Source: CAWHQZ01 sp963831645 (GTDB lineage Bacteria; Pseudomonadota; Alphaproteobacteria; Rhizobiales; Aestuariivirgaceae). From it: a DNA stretch of 64,000 nt. The DNA is taken from positions 517,227-581,226 of the forward strand of contig CAWHQZ010000023.1 in assembly GCA_963831645.1 (NCBI GenBank), in the 5' to 3' direction. Positions 47,082 through 56,296 of the stretch are shown here, in pieces (positions within the stretch are counted from its first letter, which is position 1; every line of letters starts with the position of its first letter). A program made the position numbers and the translations under genes. Under the pieces are notes generated by a model that did not search any database, was not told the DNA's origin, and worked only from the letters and a program-made list of their open reading frames with translations.

Positions 47082-48286
47082 GTGTTGTGTCCAGCAAATA
47101 GCTGGACAATCAGCTGGTTGCAGAATATGGTAGCGCATGCCTTTGAGCGTGCCTGCCCTTAGGGTGCCTCCGAGTGAGCGCGGCGAGATCGAGCGGTGGT
47201 TGCAGGCGCATGGAACGCCGCAGCAGGTGGCTTTGCGCGGCCGTATCGTTCTGGCGAGCGCCGACGGTGCGAGCGACAGCACCGTGGCTGGACAGCTTGG
47301 GATCAATCGCAAGACGGTGACGTTGTGGCGCGAGCGCTACGCGGCGGACGGGATCGAGAGTCTGTGGGAGGTTGCTCCCGGTCGCGGTCGCAAGCCGACA
47401 TACGGGCCGGCGAAGATCGCAGCGATCGTGGATGCGACGCTTCGGACCAAGCCGAAAGGGATGACGCACTGGAGCTGCCGCACGATGGCGCGCAGCCAGG
47501 GGGTCAGCAAGTCAACGATCAACAACATCTGGAACGGCCATGATCTGAGGCCGCACCGCAGCGAGACTTTCAAGCTGTCGCGCGATGCCCGCTTCCTGGA
47601 GAAGCTGACCGATGTGGTCGGGCTCTATCTCAATCCGCCGCAACAGGCGATCGTGCTGTGCGTCGATGAGAAGAGCCAGATTCAGGCCCTGGATCGCACC
47701 CAGCCGGGATTACCGATGAAGAAGGGTCGCTGCGGCACGATGACCCACGACTATAAACGCAACGGCACCACGACCCTCTTCGCCGCCCTGGACGTCCTGC
47801 AAGGACGCGTCGTGGGTCAATGCTTTGAACGCCACCGGCACCAGGAGTTCCTTCGCTTCCTGCGCCGCCTGGACGATGAGTTCCCCGGCCCGGTACCTCT
47901 GCATCTGGTGCTCGACAACTACGGCACGCACAAGCATCCCAAGGTCAAGGCCTGGCTGCAGCGTCATCCTCGTTTCGTGGCGCACTTCATCCCCACCAGC
48001 TCCAGCTGGCTGAATCTCGTGGAGCGATGGTTTGCCGAACTGACCTCCAAGCGCATTCGCCGCGGCACTTTCGTCAGCGTGCCCGACCTCAAGCGGGCCA
48101 TCGACGAGTTCCTCGACGCTTGGAACGAACAACCACGGCCTTTCGTCTGGACCGCCACCGTGGAGTCCATTTGCAAGAAACTGTCGAGGTGCAGGCAAAC
48201 CCTCGAACAGATACAACCGGGGTGCACCAGACCACGCACCCCCAGACGCAAAAAATCACTGTCCAGTTAATTCGTGGACACTACAC
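47082..48286. mobile_element. IS630-family insertion sequence, complete
   Basis: A 1205-base element. The left end GTGTTGTGTCCAGCAAAT and the right end in reverse complement GTGTAGTGTCCACGAATT form inverted repeats that go on to CTGGACA on both sides. TA dinucleotides flank it (47080-47081 and 48287-48288), the normal target of the family. One intact transposase gene. Confidence 0.9.
47137..48270 (+). CDS. IS630 family transposase
   Basis: 377 residues in one frame. N-terminal helix-turn-helix (DSTVAGQLGINRKTVTLW), catalytic core with Asp in IVLCVDEKSQIQAL, Asp in LHLVLDNYGTHKHPKV and Glu in SSSWLNLVERWFAELT. Complete DDE triad and both ends suggest an active element. Unrelated in sequence to the IS630 fragment at 41426. 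Confidence 0.94.
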   Translation: MPLSVPALRVPPSERGEIERWLQAHGTPQQVALRGRIVLASADGASDSTVAGQLGINRKTVTLWRERYAADGIESLWEVAPGRGRKPTYGPAKIAAIVDATLRTKPKGMTHWSCRTMARSQGVSKSTINNIWNGHDLRPHRSETFKLSRDARFLEKLTDVVGLYLNPPQQAIVLCVDEKSQIQALDRTQPGLPMKKGRCGTMTHDYKRNGTTTLFAALDVLQGRVVGQCFERHRHQEFLRFLRRLDDEFPGPVPLHLVLDNYGTHKHPKVKAWLQRHPRFVAHFIPTSSSWLNLVERWFAELTSKRIRRGTFVSVPDLKRAIDEFLDAWNEQPRPFVWTATVESICKKLSRCRQTLEQIQPGCTRPRTPRRKKSLSS

Positions 48287-48288
48287 TA

Positions 48289-48823
48289 GCTGGATTGTGT
48301 TGCAAAACTATTTTGAGCGCCTGAGCGAGTAACATTGATTCAAGGTCAGCTCGCGAGCGACTACCTCGCGCACCAGGCTCGACGTGACTCGAAAATTGGG
48401 CGCCCGTGCTATCAAACGCGCATCACGGGGCAAATCTAAATCAGGCGCGGGCCTGTCCCGCGCGCTCTTGAGCGTGGGTGGCAGGGGCTGTACTGCTTTG
48501 CAGGTCGTTCCGCATCTCACGGCGGAGAGCAGACGCCTCCGCCAAGTGCAGCTCAGTTTTATCGACAGTCTGTGTGGTTGAAGCTTCTGCCATGACCTAA
48601 GCACCTTTGGTTGGCTTCGCCCCTTCATCTTCATAGCTGGGGATCGTTAATATTTCGGTTACGTTCGTGACCGTCCCGCGGCATGAATGCGGAGACCGGA
48701 TTCGACTCGCAATCCTCTATGAATGGGCGCATTAACCTACTCATCACCGATCGGGGTGCTATCAGGCGCCGGTGACCGAGGGCGCAAAACTCTCGCCTGT
48801 TAACAGGCAGTGGGAGAATTGCG
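48289..48823. other. Gene-free stretch
   Basis: About 535 bases between the IS630 element and the small gene at 48824. Frames of up to 108 codons exist on both strands but none resembles a known family or has a good start. No RNA gene seen. Confidence 0.4.
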
Positions 48824-49027
48824 ATGCCAGACTTCGAACGAGCTCATTTTACTCACACCGTTCGCGGAATGCTCAGCCGGGTCCTGGATGATGCTTGGCG
48901 CGACCTTGATCCGCATGTGCGCGGTGGAAAATTGACGCGCGAGCAGGTTGCGCAGCGGATCATGCAGAGTGCGTTGCTAGGTGAGAGAAATCCTTCGAGA
49001 CTCAAGGACGACGCGATGAAGGTTTGA
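48824..49027 (+). CDS. Small conserved protein, family member 2
   Basis: 67 residues: a core of LSRVLDDAWRDLDPHVRGGK followed by LTREQVAQRIMQSALLGERN and RLKDDAMKV. It shares the D-D-A-W / G-E-R-N / R-L-x-D-x-A pattern with the proteins at 25365 and 51481. A GGGAGAA ribosome site lies 6 bases upstream of the ATG. Function unknown. Confidence 0.6.
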   Translation: MPDFERAHFTHTVRGMLSRVLDDAWRDLDPHVRGGKLTREQVAQRIMQSALLGERNPSRLKDDAMKV

Positions 49028-49066
49028 GACGATCCAAGAACGGTTTCAGACGAAGGAGGAAGTGGG

Positions 49067-49432
49067 ATGATTACAAGGAGCTTATTGGCTGCCGGCGCAA
49101 TGATCGCCTTTGCTTTCCTGGCTCAACCTCACGCGGCGCAGGCCCAGGACATCAATATCGGTATCGGCGTTGGGCCCCAGTACGATCCAGGCTACCGCCG
49201 TGACTATGATCCAGGCTACCGCCGCGACTATGACCGGGATGAGGATTTCATCAGTTGCTCGCAAGGCATGCGCATCGTTCGCCGCGCCGGTTACAACTCC
49301 GTGAGTTCCCTCAGATGCTCTGGTGATGTCTATCGCTATCGCGGCATCAGGCGCGGCTCCGCATGGCGGATCTCGGTAGACGCCAGTTCCGGCACCATCG
49401 TAGGCACGCGAAAAATCGGATCAATCCAATGA
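49067..49432 (+). CDS. Secreted small protein with YDPGYRRD repeats
   Basis: 121 residues. Signal peptide (RSLLAAGAMIAFAFLAQPHAAQA). The mature part has two copies of YDPGYRRD in a row, encoded by a 24-base tandem repeat at 49183-49230, then a conserved-looking C-terminal domain (DFISCSQGMRIVRRAGYNSV... LRCSGDVYRYRG) with two cysteines. It resembles small exported proteins of Bradyrhizobium with a PepSY-like end, without known role. 39 bases after the previous gene. Confidence 0.6.
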   Translation: MITRSLLAAGAMIAFAFLAQPHAAQAQDINIGIGVGPQYDPGYRRDYDPGYRRDYDRDEDFISCSQGMRIVRRAGYNSVSSLRCSGDVYRYRGIRRGSAWRISVDASSGTIVGTRKIGSIQ

Positions 49433-49509
49433 GAAGGAACCCGCTCACCTATCGTGAGCGGACTAATCCGAGCCACTGAGCAAGAGACTCTGCTGGGTTT
49501 GAATGGATT

Positions 49510-50132
49510 TTAGCGGAATTTGACTATCCAGATGAAGGGAAATATGCCGCCGATTGTCACGCCGCGCTTTCGGTCACTCGACGCCTGCGCCTCTGCCCAG
49601 AAAATCTGAACCGCATAGAGCTGGTCGCCCTTCTGGACCACGCCTGAGCTGACGAAGCGGTAGTTCGCGTTCATCAGGTTGCGGCGGTGCCCCCGGCTGT
49701 CGATCCATTGCTGGAACAAGCGGCGTGCTTTGGCTTGGTCGGCGGCGCCGGGCGAGCGCTCGCGCGCCGCGTTCTCGCCGGAGCGGGCAATGCCCTCGCC
49801 GAGCATGGCTTCGATGCGTGCTCCAAGCGGTACCCGCTCCTCGACGAGTGGCCAACGAAATCGCCGTTCACCATCTCGACTGCCTGTGCGCGCGCCGCTT
49901 GCTTGCCGAGCGCGCTCGCGGTGAGCGCTGGTTGGTCGGCTTTGCGCCGCGCGGCGCCGGCAAGCTGATCCAGATAGCTCTCGAGATCGGGGCGCAGGGT
50001 CACCGACGGCGGCAAGGGGTTGAGCAGCCCGGCCGCGTACTCGCGATAGCCCCGTGCTGATGCATCCTTCGCTCCCGCCAGGGTGACGATCACCAATGCG
50101 GCCGCGAGGCCGAAAAGCCTGGAATATCCCAT
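49510..50132 (-). pseudogene. CAP-domain (SCP/PR1) secreted protein, one frameshift
   Basis: Start ATG 50132 with a signal peptide (GYSRLFGLAAALVIVTLAGA). The CAP domain then reads LGKQAARAQAVEMVNGDFVGHSSRSGYRL, and after the shift ARIEAMLGEGIARSGENAAR, WIDSRGHRRNLMNANYR. Family residues His (FVGHSS), Glu (GEN) and His (SRGHRRNLM) are present. Adding one G in CTTGGAGCAC near 49828 restores the frame. Corrected length about 207 residues. Secreted CAP proteins act outside the cell; function here unknown. Confidence 0.8.
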
Positions 50133-50331
50133 CGGAAAAACCCCTTCACAACATCTGCCCAGCCGCACGCTATGCCAACCGGCGCCCTTGCCGCAAGCAA
50201 GTTTCTTCTCACGCGCTCAATCTGCATCGTCGCGAGGTCGCGGCTGCGTGTTGTCGCGGCAACAGAACCGCTCGTCGAATCTGTTCGACGTCGCTTAGTC
50301 TCCGCGCGGACGACGAATCAGGGTGAACACC

Positions 50332-50502
50332 ATGAAGCCGATGATCGCGCGTAGGGTACGCACTGCCGCTCTCGCCTTCAAAGTCGAGTTGGACATCCTC
50401 CATGAACTAGCCGCCGCTGAACCTAAGCCGAAACCCGCGCCGGATGACTCAGAACCGGAGGTAGGGCGGCGCGATTTCGAAGCCTCAGAGGTGTCAGGGT
50501 AG
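50332..50502 (+). CDS. Possible small protein
   Basis: A 56-codon frame (MKPMIARRVRTAALAFKVEL..., acidic and Pro-rich C-terminus PKPKPAPDDSEPE). It has a GGGTGA ribosome-like site and codon use like its surroundings, but no recognised relatives. Weak call. Confidence 0.3.
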   Translation: MKPMIARRVRTAALAFKVELDILHELAAAEPKPKPAPDDSEPEVGRRDFEASEVSG

Positions 50503-50647
50503 GGCCAACCGGCTTTCGCCTCTTTCCCGCGCGGAGCCGCGTTTCAAGCCTCGCGCGGGTGTCGAGAAAACAACCCCGGCCGAGCGGTCCCGCGCCCGAA
50601 CGAGGAGGCGGGGCGCCCGGTTGCGCTCCTGCGGCACACCGAGCAAG

Positions 50648-50947
50648 ATGGGCGTGGGGATGAGTGAGTGGGGGCAAATGATGGTCTGGACCCAACGTTG
50701 GCTGCAACGCAGTCGGATAACTGCCAACCCAGCCGGCAACCTCATTGCCATTATGCGCCGCGACGCCGACGACCTTCCGCACGTGTTCGACCACATCGGG
50801 GCCATGCGCGCATACCTCCGCAGCAAGGGTGCCTCTCACAAGGAGCTGGCAGCGGTGACGGTTGTGTGGAGGCGATACAGTAGGTGGCTCCGAGAGCACC
50901 CGTTTGCTCTACACGAGCGATCAGCTTCGAAGCACGATGGAGGATAG
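50648..50947 (+). CDS. Conserved hypothetical protein
   Basis: About 99 residues; core LIAIMRRDADDLPHVFDHIG, AMRAYLRSKGASHKELAAVT and VVWRRYSRWLREHP. A helical small protein of unknown function, known to me only as a type found in rhizobial accessory regions. The start is uncertain (in-frame ATGs at 50621, 50648 and 50660). Its 3' part is duplicated at 45777. Confidence 0.55.
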   Translation: MGVGMSEWGQMMVWTQRWLQRSRITANPAGNLIAIMRRDADDLPHVFDHIGAMRAYLRSKGASHKELAAVTVVWRRYSRWLREHPFALHERSASKHDGG

Positions 50948-50961
50948 GCCCTAACCGGCTA
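50822..50961 (+). repeat. Direct repeat, copy 2 (within and after the gene at 50648)
   Basis: The partner of 45777-45930. The two segments are the same over most of about 140 bases, with small differences (one 13-base duplication, and a few substitutions), and continue past the stop codon to CCCTAACCGGCTAC. Here the segment sits in an intact gene, so this is the parental copy. Confidence 0.8.
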
Positions 50962-51287
50962 CTGAGCCTTCTTCCAGGCTCTTCCGGCAACTGCGCGAGC
51001 TGGCTCTGTTCCTCGGCCTATTCATCGTGCGAACAGATTTGAAAATTCATACTCACTCCAGCAGGCAAGCAGCAGTGGAAACTTCGCCGCGCGCCCTTGC
51101 ACCCGCTGGGGTCTCAGGTAGCATCTTCCCGTCAGCCTGCCGGCATCCCTGATTTGCCTTTCAGGGACCGACATGCCGCTGCAAGTTGACAGACGCCTCG
51201 ATGCTGACGCCTCTTCCCCGAAAGGCATGGCGCGGCCAAGGCGAGGCAACAGGTCGCATGACCACTAAGGGCGGCTTTCGGTCGCCC
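50948..51287. other. Gene-free stretch
   Basis: About 340 bases without a supported gene. The part around 51225-51285 (CCAAGGCGAGGCAACAGG... AAGGGCGGCTTTCGGTCGCCCTTAG) contains the inverted pair AAGGGCG / CGCCCTT close to the stop of the next gene, which could serve as a terminator on the minus strand, though no T run follows. Confidence 0.35.
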
Positions 51288-51472
51288 TTAGCTTTTCTTC
51301 GGCCATACCTCTGGCAACTGCGCGATCATCAAAGCAAGCTTGCGCGCCTCGGCCGGCGACAGATGGTCCAGGCGCAGGCAAGCCGGAAGCCGTTGGCGTC
51401 GACAACGACGTAAGCACCGCCGTCCGTTTGCTCGACGCGCCAGGGCGGTGGGAACTTGCGTGCCTCGCTCAT
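51288..51472 (-). pseudogene. Small conserved protein, one frameshift
   Basis: Start ATG 51472 gives EARKFPPPWRVEQTDGGAYV and VVDANGFRLAC; after a one-base shift the end reads LSPAEARKLALMIAQLPEVW. One more C in TGCGCCTGG near 51369 restores a single 62-residue protein. The pattern F-P-P-P-W-x-V-E ... V-x-D-A-N-G ... L-P-E is a family of small proteins of unknown function common in rhizobia. It lies 8 bases downstream of the IS5-interrupted gene. Confidence 0.6.
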
Positions 51473-51480
51473 ACCCTCGG

Positions 51481-51713
51481 CTAAGCCGAGACACGCGAAA
51501 CGTCAGCGAGGTGTTGCAGAGCGTCGTCACGCAGCCGACGATGATCGCACCCGCCGATCAAAGCCGCGTCGACGATATGCTTGGCAAGAGCCACGCGAGC
51601 CGCTTCCGTCGCGTTGATAGCGCCGCTGTCCTGGGCGGCCTTCCAAGCCTCGTCAAAGGCGTCGACTAGAACCGGAATGGCAGCGGAATTGAATACTCCT
51701 TCGTACGCCTTTA
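51481..51713 (-). pseudogene. Small conserved protein, family member 3, interrupted by IS5
   Basis: Body of the gene: KAYEGVFNSAAIPVLVDAFD, EAARVALAKHIVDAALIGGC and RLRDDALQHLADV. It is a paralogue of 25365 and 48824. Its first five codons (ATG AGA AAA TAT CTA) lie beyond the IS5 element at 53024-53010. Removing the element and one TTTA copy gives an uninterrupted 80-residue frame beginning MRKYLKAYEGVF. The apparent start inside the IS end (MARGIF) is an artefact of the insertion. Confidence 0.8.
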
Positions 51714-53007
51714 GGGCACCTCGAAAAATACCTCTAGCCATGGCGTTGCAAATCGGATTCGATGATTTGCGCGGGATGCTGCTGGCAGGGACGGTTTATG
51801 GGTCAGATAGGGTTTTACGATCTCAACGATCGGCTTGCGGCGATCAGCGCCAAAGGCGATCCGCTTGAACTGATTAAGGCGACGGTTCCGTGGGAGAGTT
51901 TTCGGACCGAGATCGAGACGGTTACGCGACTGAAGCCTGATGAGAGGAAGAGCGCCGGCCGGCCGCAAGCCCTACGACGCGATCCTGATGTTCAAGAATT
52001 TTGGTGCTGCAGACTTTGCACAACCTGGCCGACGAGCGGCTTGAATACCTGATCCGCACCGGCTCTCGTTCATGCGTTTTCTTGACCTTGGGCTGGAGGA
52101 CCCTGTGCCGGACGCGTCCACGGTGTGGCTGTTCCGCGAGGCGCTGGCGAAAGCCGGACTGGTAGCCAAGCTGTTCGCGCTGTTCAACCAGCACCTGGAG
52201 GCCAAAGGTTATATCGCGCGCGGCGGCCAGATCGTCGACGCCACGATCGTTTTGGCGCCCATACAACGCAACAGCCGGAGCGAGAACGAGGCGATCAAGG
52301 CCGGCGAGACGCCGGAAGCCTGGGAGGCGAACCCAGCCAAGAACGCCCAGAAGGACAAGGATGCGCGCTGGACCAAGAAGCACGACCAGAGCTTCTACGG
52401 CTACAAGAACCACATCAGCATCGACCGCAAGCACAAGCTCATCCGCCGCTACGCGCCGACCGACGCCAGCGTGCATGACAGCCAGAAGCTCGATGACGTG
52501 CTGGACCGGTCCAACACCAGCATCCAGGTGTGGGCCGACAGCGCCTACCGTTCGGCCGAGACCGAGGCCACGCTCAAGGCGCAAGGCTACAAGAGCCGCG
52601 TCCATCGCCGGGCCTGGCGCGGCCGCCCACTCTCAGAGCGCGAGCAGGTCGGCAACACCACGCGCTCGCGGGTGCGCGCCCGCGTCGAGCATGTGTTCGG
52701 CCATCAGCATACCTCGATGGGCGGCACGATTGTGCGCACCATCGGCATGGTGCGGGCCGCCGCCAAGATCGGGCTCATGAACCTGGTCTATAACATCAGC
52801 CGGCTGGCTCACCTCGAGCGGGTCGCGGCAGCTCCTGCCTGAGCCGATCAAGGGGCGGAGTCTGTCCGGCGTCGCGTAAAATGCCCCCGCGACGCCGAGC
52901 CGGGGGCCAAAACGGCCCCGAACGGGCCACCCACAAGCACGACCGATGCGATCGCGCGCTCAAGGCCACGCTCAAAACGCCAATTCGGCGTATTATTCGA
53001 GGTGCCC
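51714..53007. mobile_element. IS5-family insertion sequence
   Basis: A 1294-base element. Left end GGGCACCTCGAAAAATA and right end in reverse complement GGGCACCTCGAATAATA are inverted repeats with one mismatch. TTTA stands at both borders (51710-51713 and 53008-53011), a target duplication. It interrupts the start of a small gene. Transposase present but with frameshifts as written. Confidence 0.9.
51798..52842 (+). pseudogene. IS5 family transposase, frameshifted near residue 60
   Basis: N-terminal part from ATG 51798: MGQIGFYDLNDRLAAISAKG. Around 51955-52065 the family sequence GRKPYDAILMF, ILVLQTLHNLADERLEYLIR, LSFMRFLDLGLEDPVPD appears in changing frames; indels lie at GCCGGCC, AAGAATTTT and CGCACC. 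From 52072 one frame is open to the stop with the DDE residues (DATIVLAPIQ, WADSAYRSAE, VEHVFGH). Probably intact if the indels are sequence errors. Confidence 0.88.
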
Positions 53008-53162
53008 TTTAGATATTTTCTCATGGCGGGTGTCTCCTCAACTGGCGGAGCCCGGACATCTCCCAGCTACAGATGCCCAAAATTGGGCGGATAGTGCGAC
53101 CAATTGGCCCGGCTAGCAAATCCGAGGTCCTGCGAAACCGGCGGCCCGCCGCGCGGGCGGTG

Positions 53163-53625
53163 TCAGTCCCCGCACTCACGAAAGGTTTGGTTGCGGAACA
53201 GTATCTGGTCGTCGTCGTCGCGGATCACTTCCGACGCGCTCACCCGCTCAGAACTGTCGCCGCGCACGTAGGGTGAATCCACCGCTCGCCCGGCTGTAGA
53301 GAAGTCTTTCGACTGATCCGGGCGGTGCATTCTGCTCGTCGGCCACACCGACACCACACCATGCCTCAACGTTTATGTCCGTAACGTTATCCTTAGTCCG
53401 CATGTCCCCGGCGCAGGCCGTGAGTAGGGCGATCAGCCCGAGGGCGCTTGCTCTACTCAACTTCGAAGCCCGACGGACACCATCCACACGCCGTAGGAAG
53501 GACACTTGCTCGGCACGTTCCGGCCGCATGGACGTCCGCCCGCGGCGCGCCTCGATTTCTGATTTCACCCACCACGCCCCGCCGCAAGCGAGCGCGATGC
53601 TTAGCAACATCCCTTCGGAGGTCAT
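53163..53625 (-). pseudogene. Unknown small membrane/lipoprotein-like protein, one frameshift
   Basis: The frame from ATG 53625 (MTSEGMLLSIALACGGAWWV) starts with one membrane helix and holds a second hydrophobic stretch with a lipobox-like end (ASALGLIALLTACAG). After about 53310 the sense frame changes to DQSKDFSTAGRAVDSPYVRG and ends FRNQTFRECGD at 53163; dropping one G at CCCGGATC joins them. The two hydrophobic parts could mean two small genes. Not recognised. Confidence 0.4.
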
Positions 53626-53629
53626 ACGC

Positions 53630-54027
53630 TCAAGATAAACGCTCGAAACCTTTCGCGACAAGCACCGATTGGTCACCAGGGCGGTGCCAATTATCGGTTG
53701 CTGCTTCGCGAACTTCGAGCATCACGCCGGCCTTCTTCGAGACCTCCGCGGCGGCGCGCTTGAGCGCCTTCGCCTCACTCTCGATCTCGCCGATGAACTT
53801 GGTGACCGTGCGCCCCGTCTTGCGGCTGCGAACTCCTGCTGTATTGCGACGAGCCAGGGGTCGGGCCAGAGCTCGGCATCGCCGAGATGGTCGGTACATT
53901 CGGCTTGTGATGCTACCTCAATACAGAAATCGGTGCTGCTTGGGGCCCTGGTAGAATTGGGGAGAATGGTGGCTCCCCGTAGTGGACGCACTTCGAACCA
54001 AGCAGGGTAGGCAGATCGTTCGGACAT
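53630..54027 (-). pseudogene. Unknown conserved protein, one frameshift
   Basis: Start ATG 54027: MSERSAYPAWFEVRPLRGAT, then STDFCIEVASQAECTDHLGD and DPWLVAIQQEF. The continuation in another frame, TVTKFIGEIESEAKALKRAA and GVMLEVREAATDNWHRPGDQ, ends at 53630. One more T at GAGTTCGC near 53833 joins them into about 132 residues. Amphipathic helix in the second half; no family recognised. Confidence 0.45.
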
Positions 54028-54522
54028 TTCGAACCCTCCAACGGGTATTTTCGGGGATCGGTTGCCTGAGCTTCGCGCCGCTTAGTTGACCTTCCGAGAG
54101 TCGCAGCCTAGGCCGGAGCGCGCGGCGGCGCGCCCGTAGGTAGCGCCGTAGCCGCCGCGCGCGCGATGGCCCGCTAGGAAGCATGTCGGTTCTAGCCCCC
54201 CCGACCAGCTACGTCTTCAAGCACAAAGCCGCTGTACGGCCATCCTGGAGTCATGGAGAGCCTAATATCCCAAAGTTTGCTACAGCCGTCGGCGCAACCG
54301 ATCCAGCATAGAAAGCGACGTGATCGGGCAAGGCACGACCTTCTACACCGTCTTAGATCGATCTGAACTGAGAGTCGGGCCATTGCCCTTGTCGTACCCG
54401 ATTCCTGGAACCGCTCTACCTGTGGGTAGTGATTGCGTCCATGGCGCTATGGCTGCTCGGTATTGCCACGCTCAGACATCGGACACGGTCCCGGATTTCG
54501 CCAGTGGAGCTGACTTCAAGGC
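54028..54522. other. Gene-free stretch
   Basis: About 495 bases, with a GC-rich palindromic-looking part (54110-54175). The frame at 54440-54480 has a hydrophobic run (VIASMALWLLGIATL) that I cannot assign. No supported gene. Confidence 0.35.
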
Positions 54523-54675
54523 GCTTGCGAGATTGCGTTCTTCAACAAGCGGCGCCCCCACTCATCCTTCGGCGGCAGGACGCCGGCCGAGGTCTATGCT
54601 ACGAAAATCGCGCCGCCGGCACCGGGGCTCGCCCCGGTCCCGGCGCCGACCAGACTGGCGGCATGTCACCCATGA
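54523..54675 (+). pseudogene. IS3-type transposase (OrfB) C-terminal remnant
   Basis: About 50 residues: FFNKRRPHSSFGGRTPAEVY followed by ATKIAPPAPGLAPV and the stop TGA. This is the end of the rve integrase domain of IS3 elements (usual form F-x-N-x-x-R-P-H-S-x-L-G). The following bases to about 54725 (CCAGCCGCCAAACTGTCTCA, then GGGACCACCTCT) look like the right end of such an element. The left part is gone. Confidence 0.7.
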
Positions 54676-55063
54676 TCCACCTTAACCCAGCCGCCAAACT
54701 GTCTCAGATACCGGGACCACCTCTCTCAGGGCAAAAGTTGCTGCCTCCAAACTGCTGGCGGCATAAAAGATTTGCACTAATCCCCAATCGAATTTTCCAA
54801 TCCCGCAAGCGTGCAGTAACCCGGTTGACTTTTCCGCTTTGCCTTAAGATAGCGCGTTGAGCCACGTTGGCCGCTAGAAGCAATGCTGGCTCAAGGGCTC
54901 TGCTTTCGTGGAATCGCGGGCTCACGGCCGATGGCCACCCAAGGCTTTGTAGTCGGGCTTTCCTGAAGTGCTGGATACAACTCCGGACCCGACGGAGTAG
55001 CAAACAACAAACCAGCTATCATTACACATAGGCTTGAAATCCCTGCATGCACTTGCATGCCAT
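54676..55063. other. Gene-free stretch downstream of the decarboxylase
   Basis: About 390 bases including the probable IS3 right end. No exporter or other gene of the antibiotic-like cluster is visible here, so the cluster seems to end at 55064 or to have been cut by the IS3-type element. Confidence 0.4.
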
Positions 55064-56296
55064 CTAAGCGGTTTGAGTTCGCTGGACTTTCAATCCCAAT
55101 AAAATGCCGCCGGCACGGCCGATAGCTTTGTTGGTCAAAACAAGAGAGCATCTACCGCTGTCATCGATCCAAGCAATCTGACACGGCTGATAAATCCAGA
55201 ACTCAGACATAGACTGGGTGTATGCGCCCGCTTGCCCAATCAAGAGACGTTCTCCAATCCGTGGCGATACTTGGAGACGCACTTTCGCGATAACGTTCTC
55301 GGGATTTGTAATACCATCCACAATTAGGTGCACGTCGCCCCCGGCGGGGATCGGCTCAAGCAACTGGTAAGAGGCCGTTTGTAGTGGCAACAGTACGTTG
55401 GTTCCGCCATCCACAACAACATCAACAACTGAGCCGCGTCGTCGAACATCAACGACACTCGTCACAAGAAAACCGGCCGAGGAGAACACTGCACGACCCG
55501 GCTCGAGAAAGAGACGCCCGTGTGGTAAAATGCGCGACACCCTGGCTAGTATTGGCCTTAGCGCGCCCTCAGCTTCCCACCAGATGCCTGGTTCATGAGC
55601 GGGCAGGCCGCCGCCTAGATCAATGACTTCTATGTTACTACCCAAACCGTGGGACCGGAGAACTTGAAGCGCTTGCTCCATTGAGGCCAGCAATTCCATT
55701 AGGTGCCTAGGCGTCGCACCGCCCACTGCCGACGTGACAGTGCAACGCCTCGAGGCGGATCGCGGGATGGCGTTCAAGAGACCCGATAAGCATCCTCGTT
55801 TGTTCGTCGGCTGCCAATCCAGCCCCAATTTGCTGCTTTCATCCGTGTAGGCGGCACCAAAGCGAAGCCTAGAGGGACGGAGCCGTATGCCTACGCGAAT
55901 TTGATTTGGACCGACGCCAGCCAGTGACATCAGGATTGAAGCGTCGCGCGGAGTTTCACAGGTGACCAGTCCCCCCTCCAGCGCCACCTCTTTTAGGACA
56001 CGGCCAGAGCGACCCAGCCCATTCAGAACAATATCGCGGAAAAGAAATCCTGCCGCGCGGGCAACCTGCAACTCGAGATTCGAGGATATTTCCGGCCCCA
56101 AGACCCGCTCCACAAGCCTTCTTGAGCGCCGGCTGAAAGTAACATGCCTTTACAGAGGCGAAGATAGCGAGCCTGGAGCTTGGTCCAAGATTTGGAGTAA
56201 GCTGCATGACGACCACAACGATCTCGCATCATAAACAAGCAAAGGAGTTACAAGTCTTGAGACAGCAAGGTATATTTGTTTGTTTCGTTGTCTCAC
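55064..56296 (-). pseudogene. PLP-dependent decarboxylase (fold III, MccE-N / DAP decarboxylase type), frameshifted
   Basis: Alanine-racemase-fold decarboxylase. From GTG 56296 the protein reads VTPLLVYDARSLW (family opening TPLLVYD), then IFASVKACYFQPALKK with the PLP lysine, then EISSNLELQVARAAGF, later VIDLGGGLPA and LFLEPGRAVFS, and QAGAYTQSMSEF near the end. Two shifts are needed: near 56170 (GGCTCGCTA) and at GCCGGAAAT near 56099, both in short runs. GTG overlaps the stop of the upstream acetyltransferase (GTGA). Similar to the N-terminal half of MccE, which decarboxylates the aminopropyl precursor of microcin C; an amino acid decarboxylase of other pathways is the alternative. Confidence 0.8.

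Noticed and set aside
53163..53676. A phage Rz/Rz1 spanin pair, suggested by a membrane helix followed by a lipobox
   Set aside because: No other phage genes are near, the two parts are in one frame instead of nested frames, and the middle part has no coiled coil.
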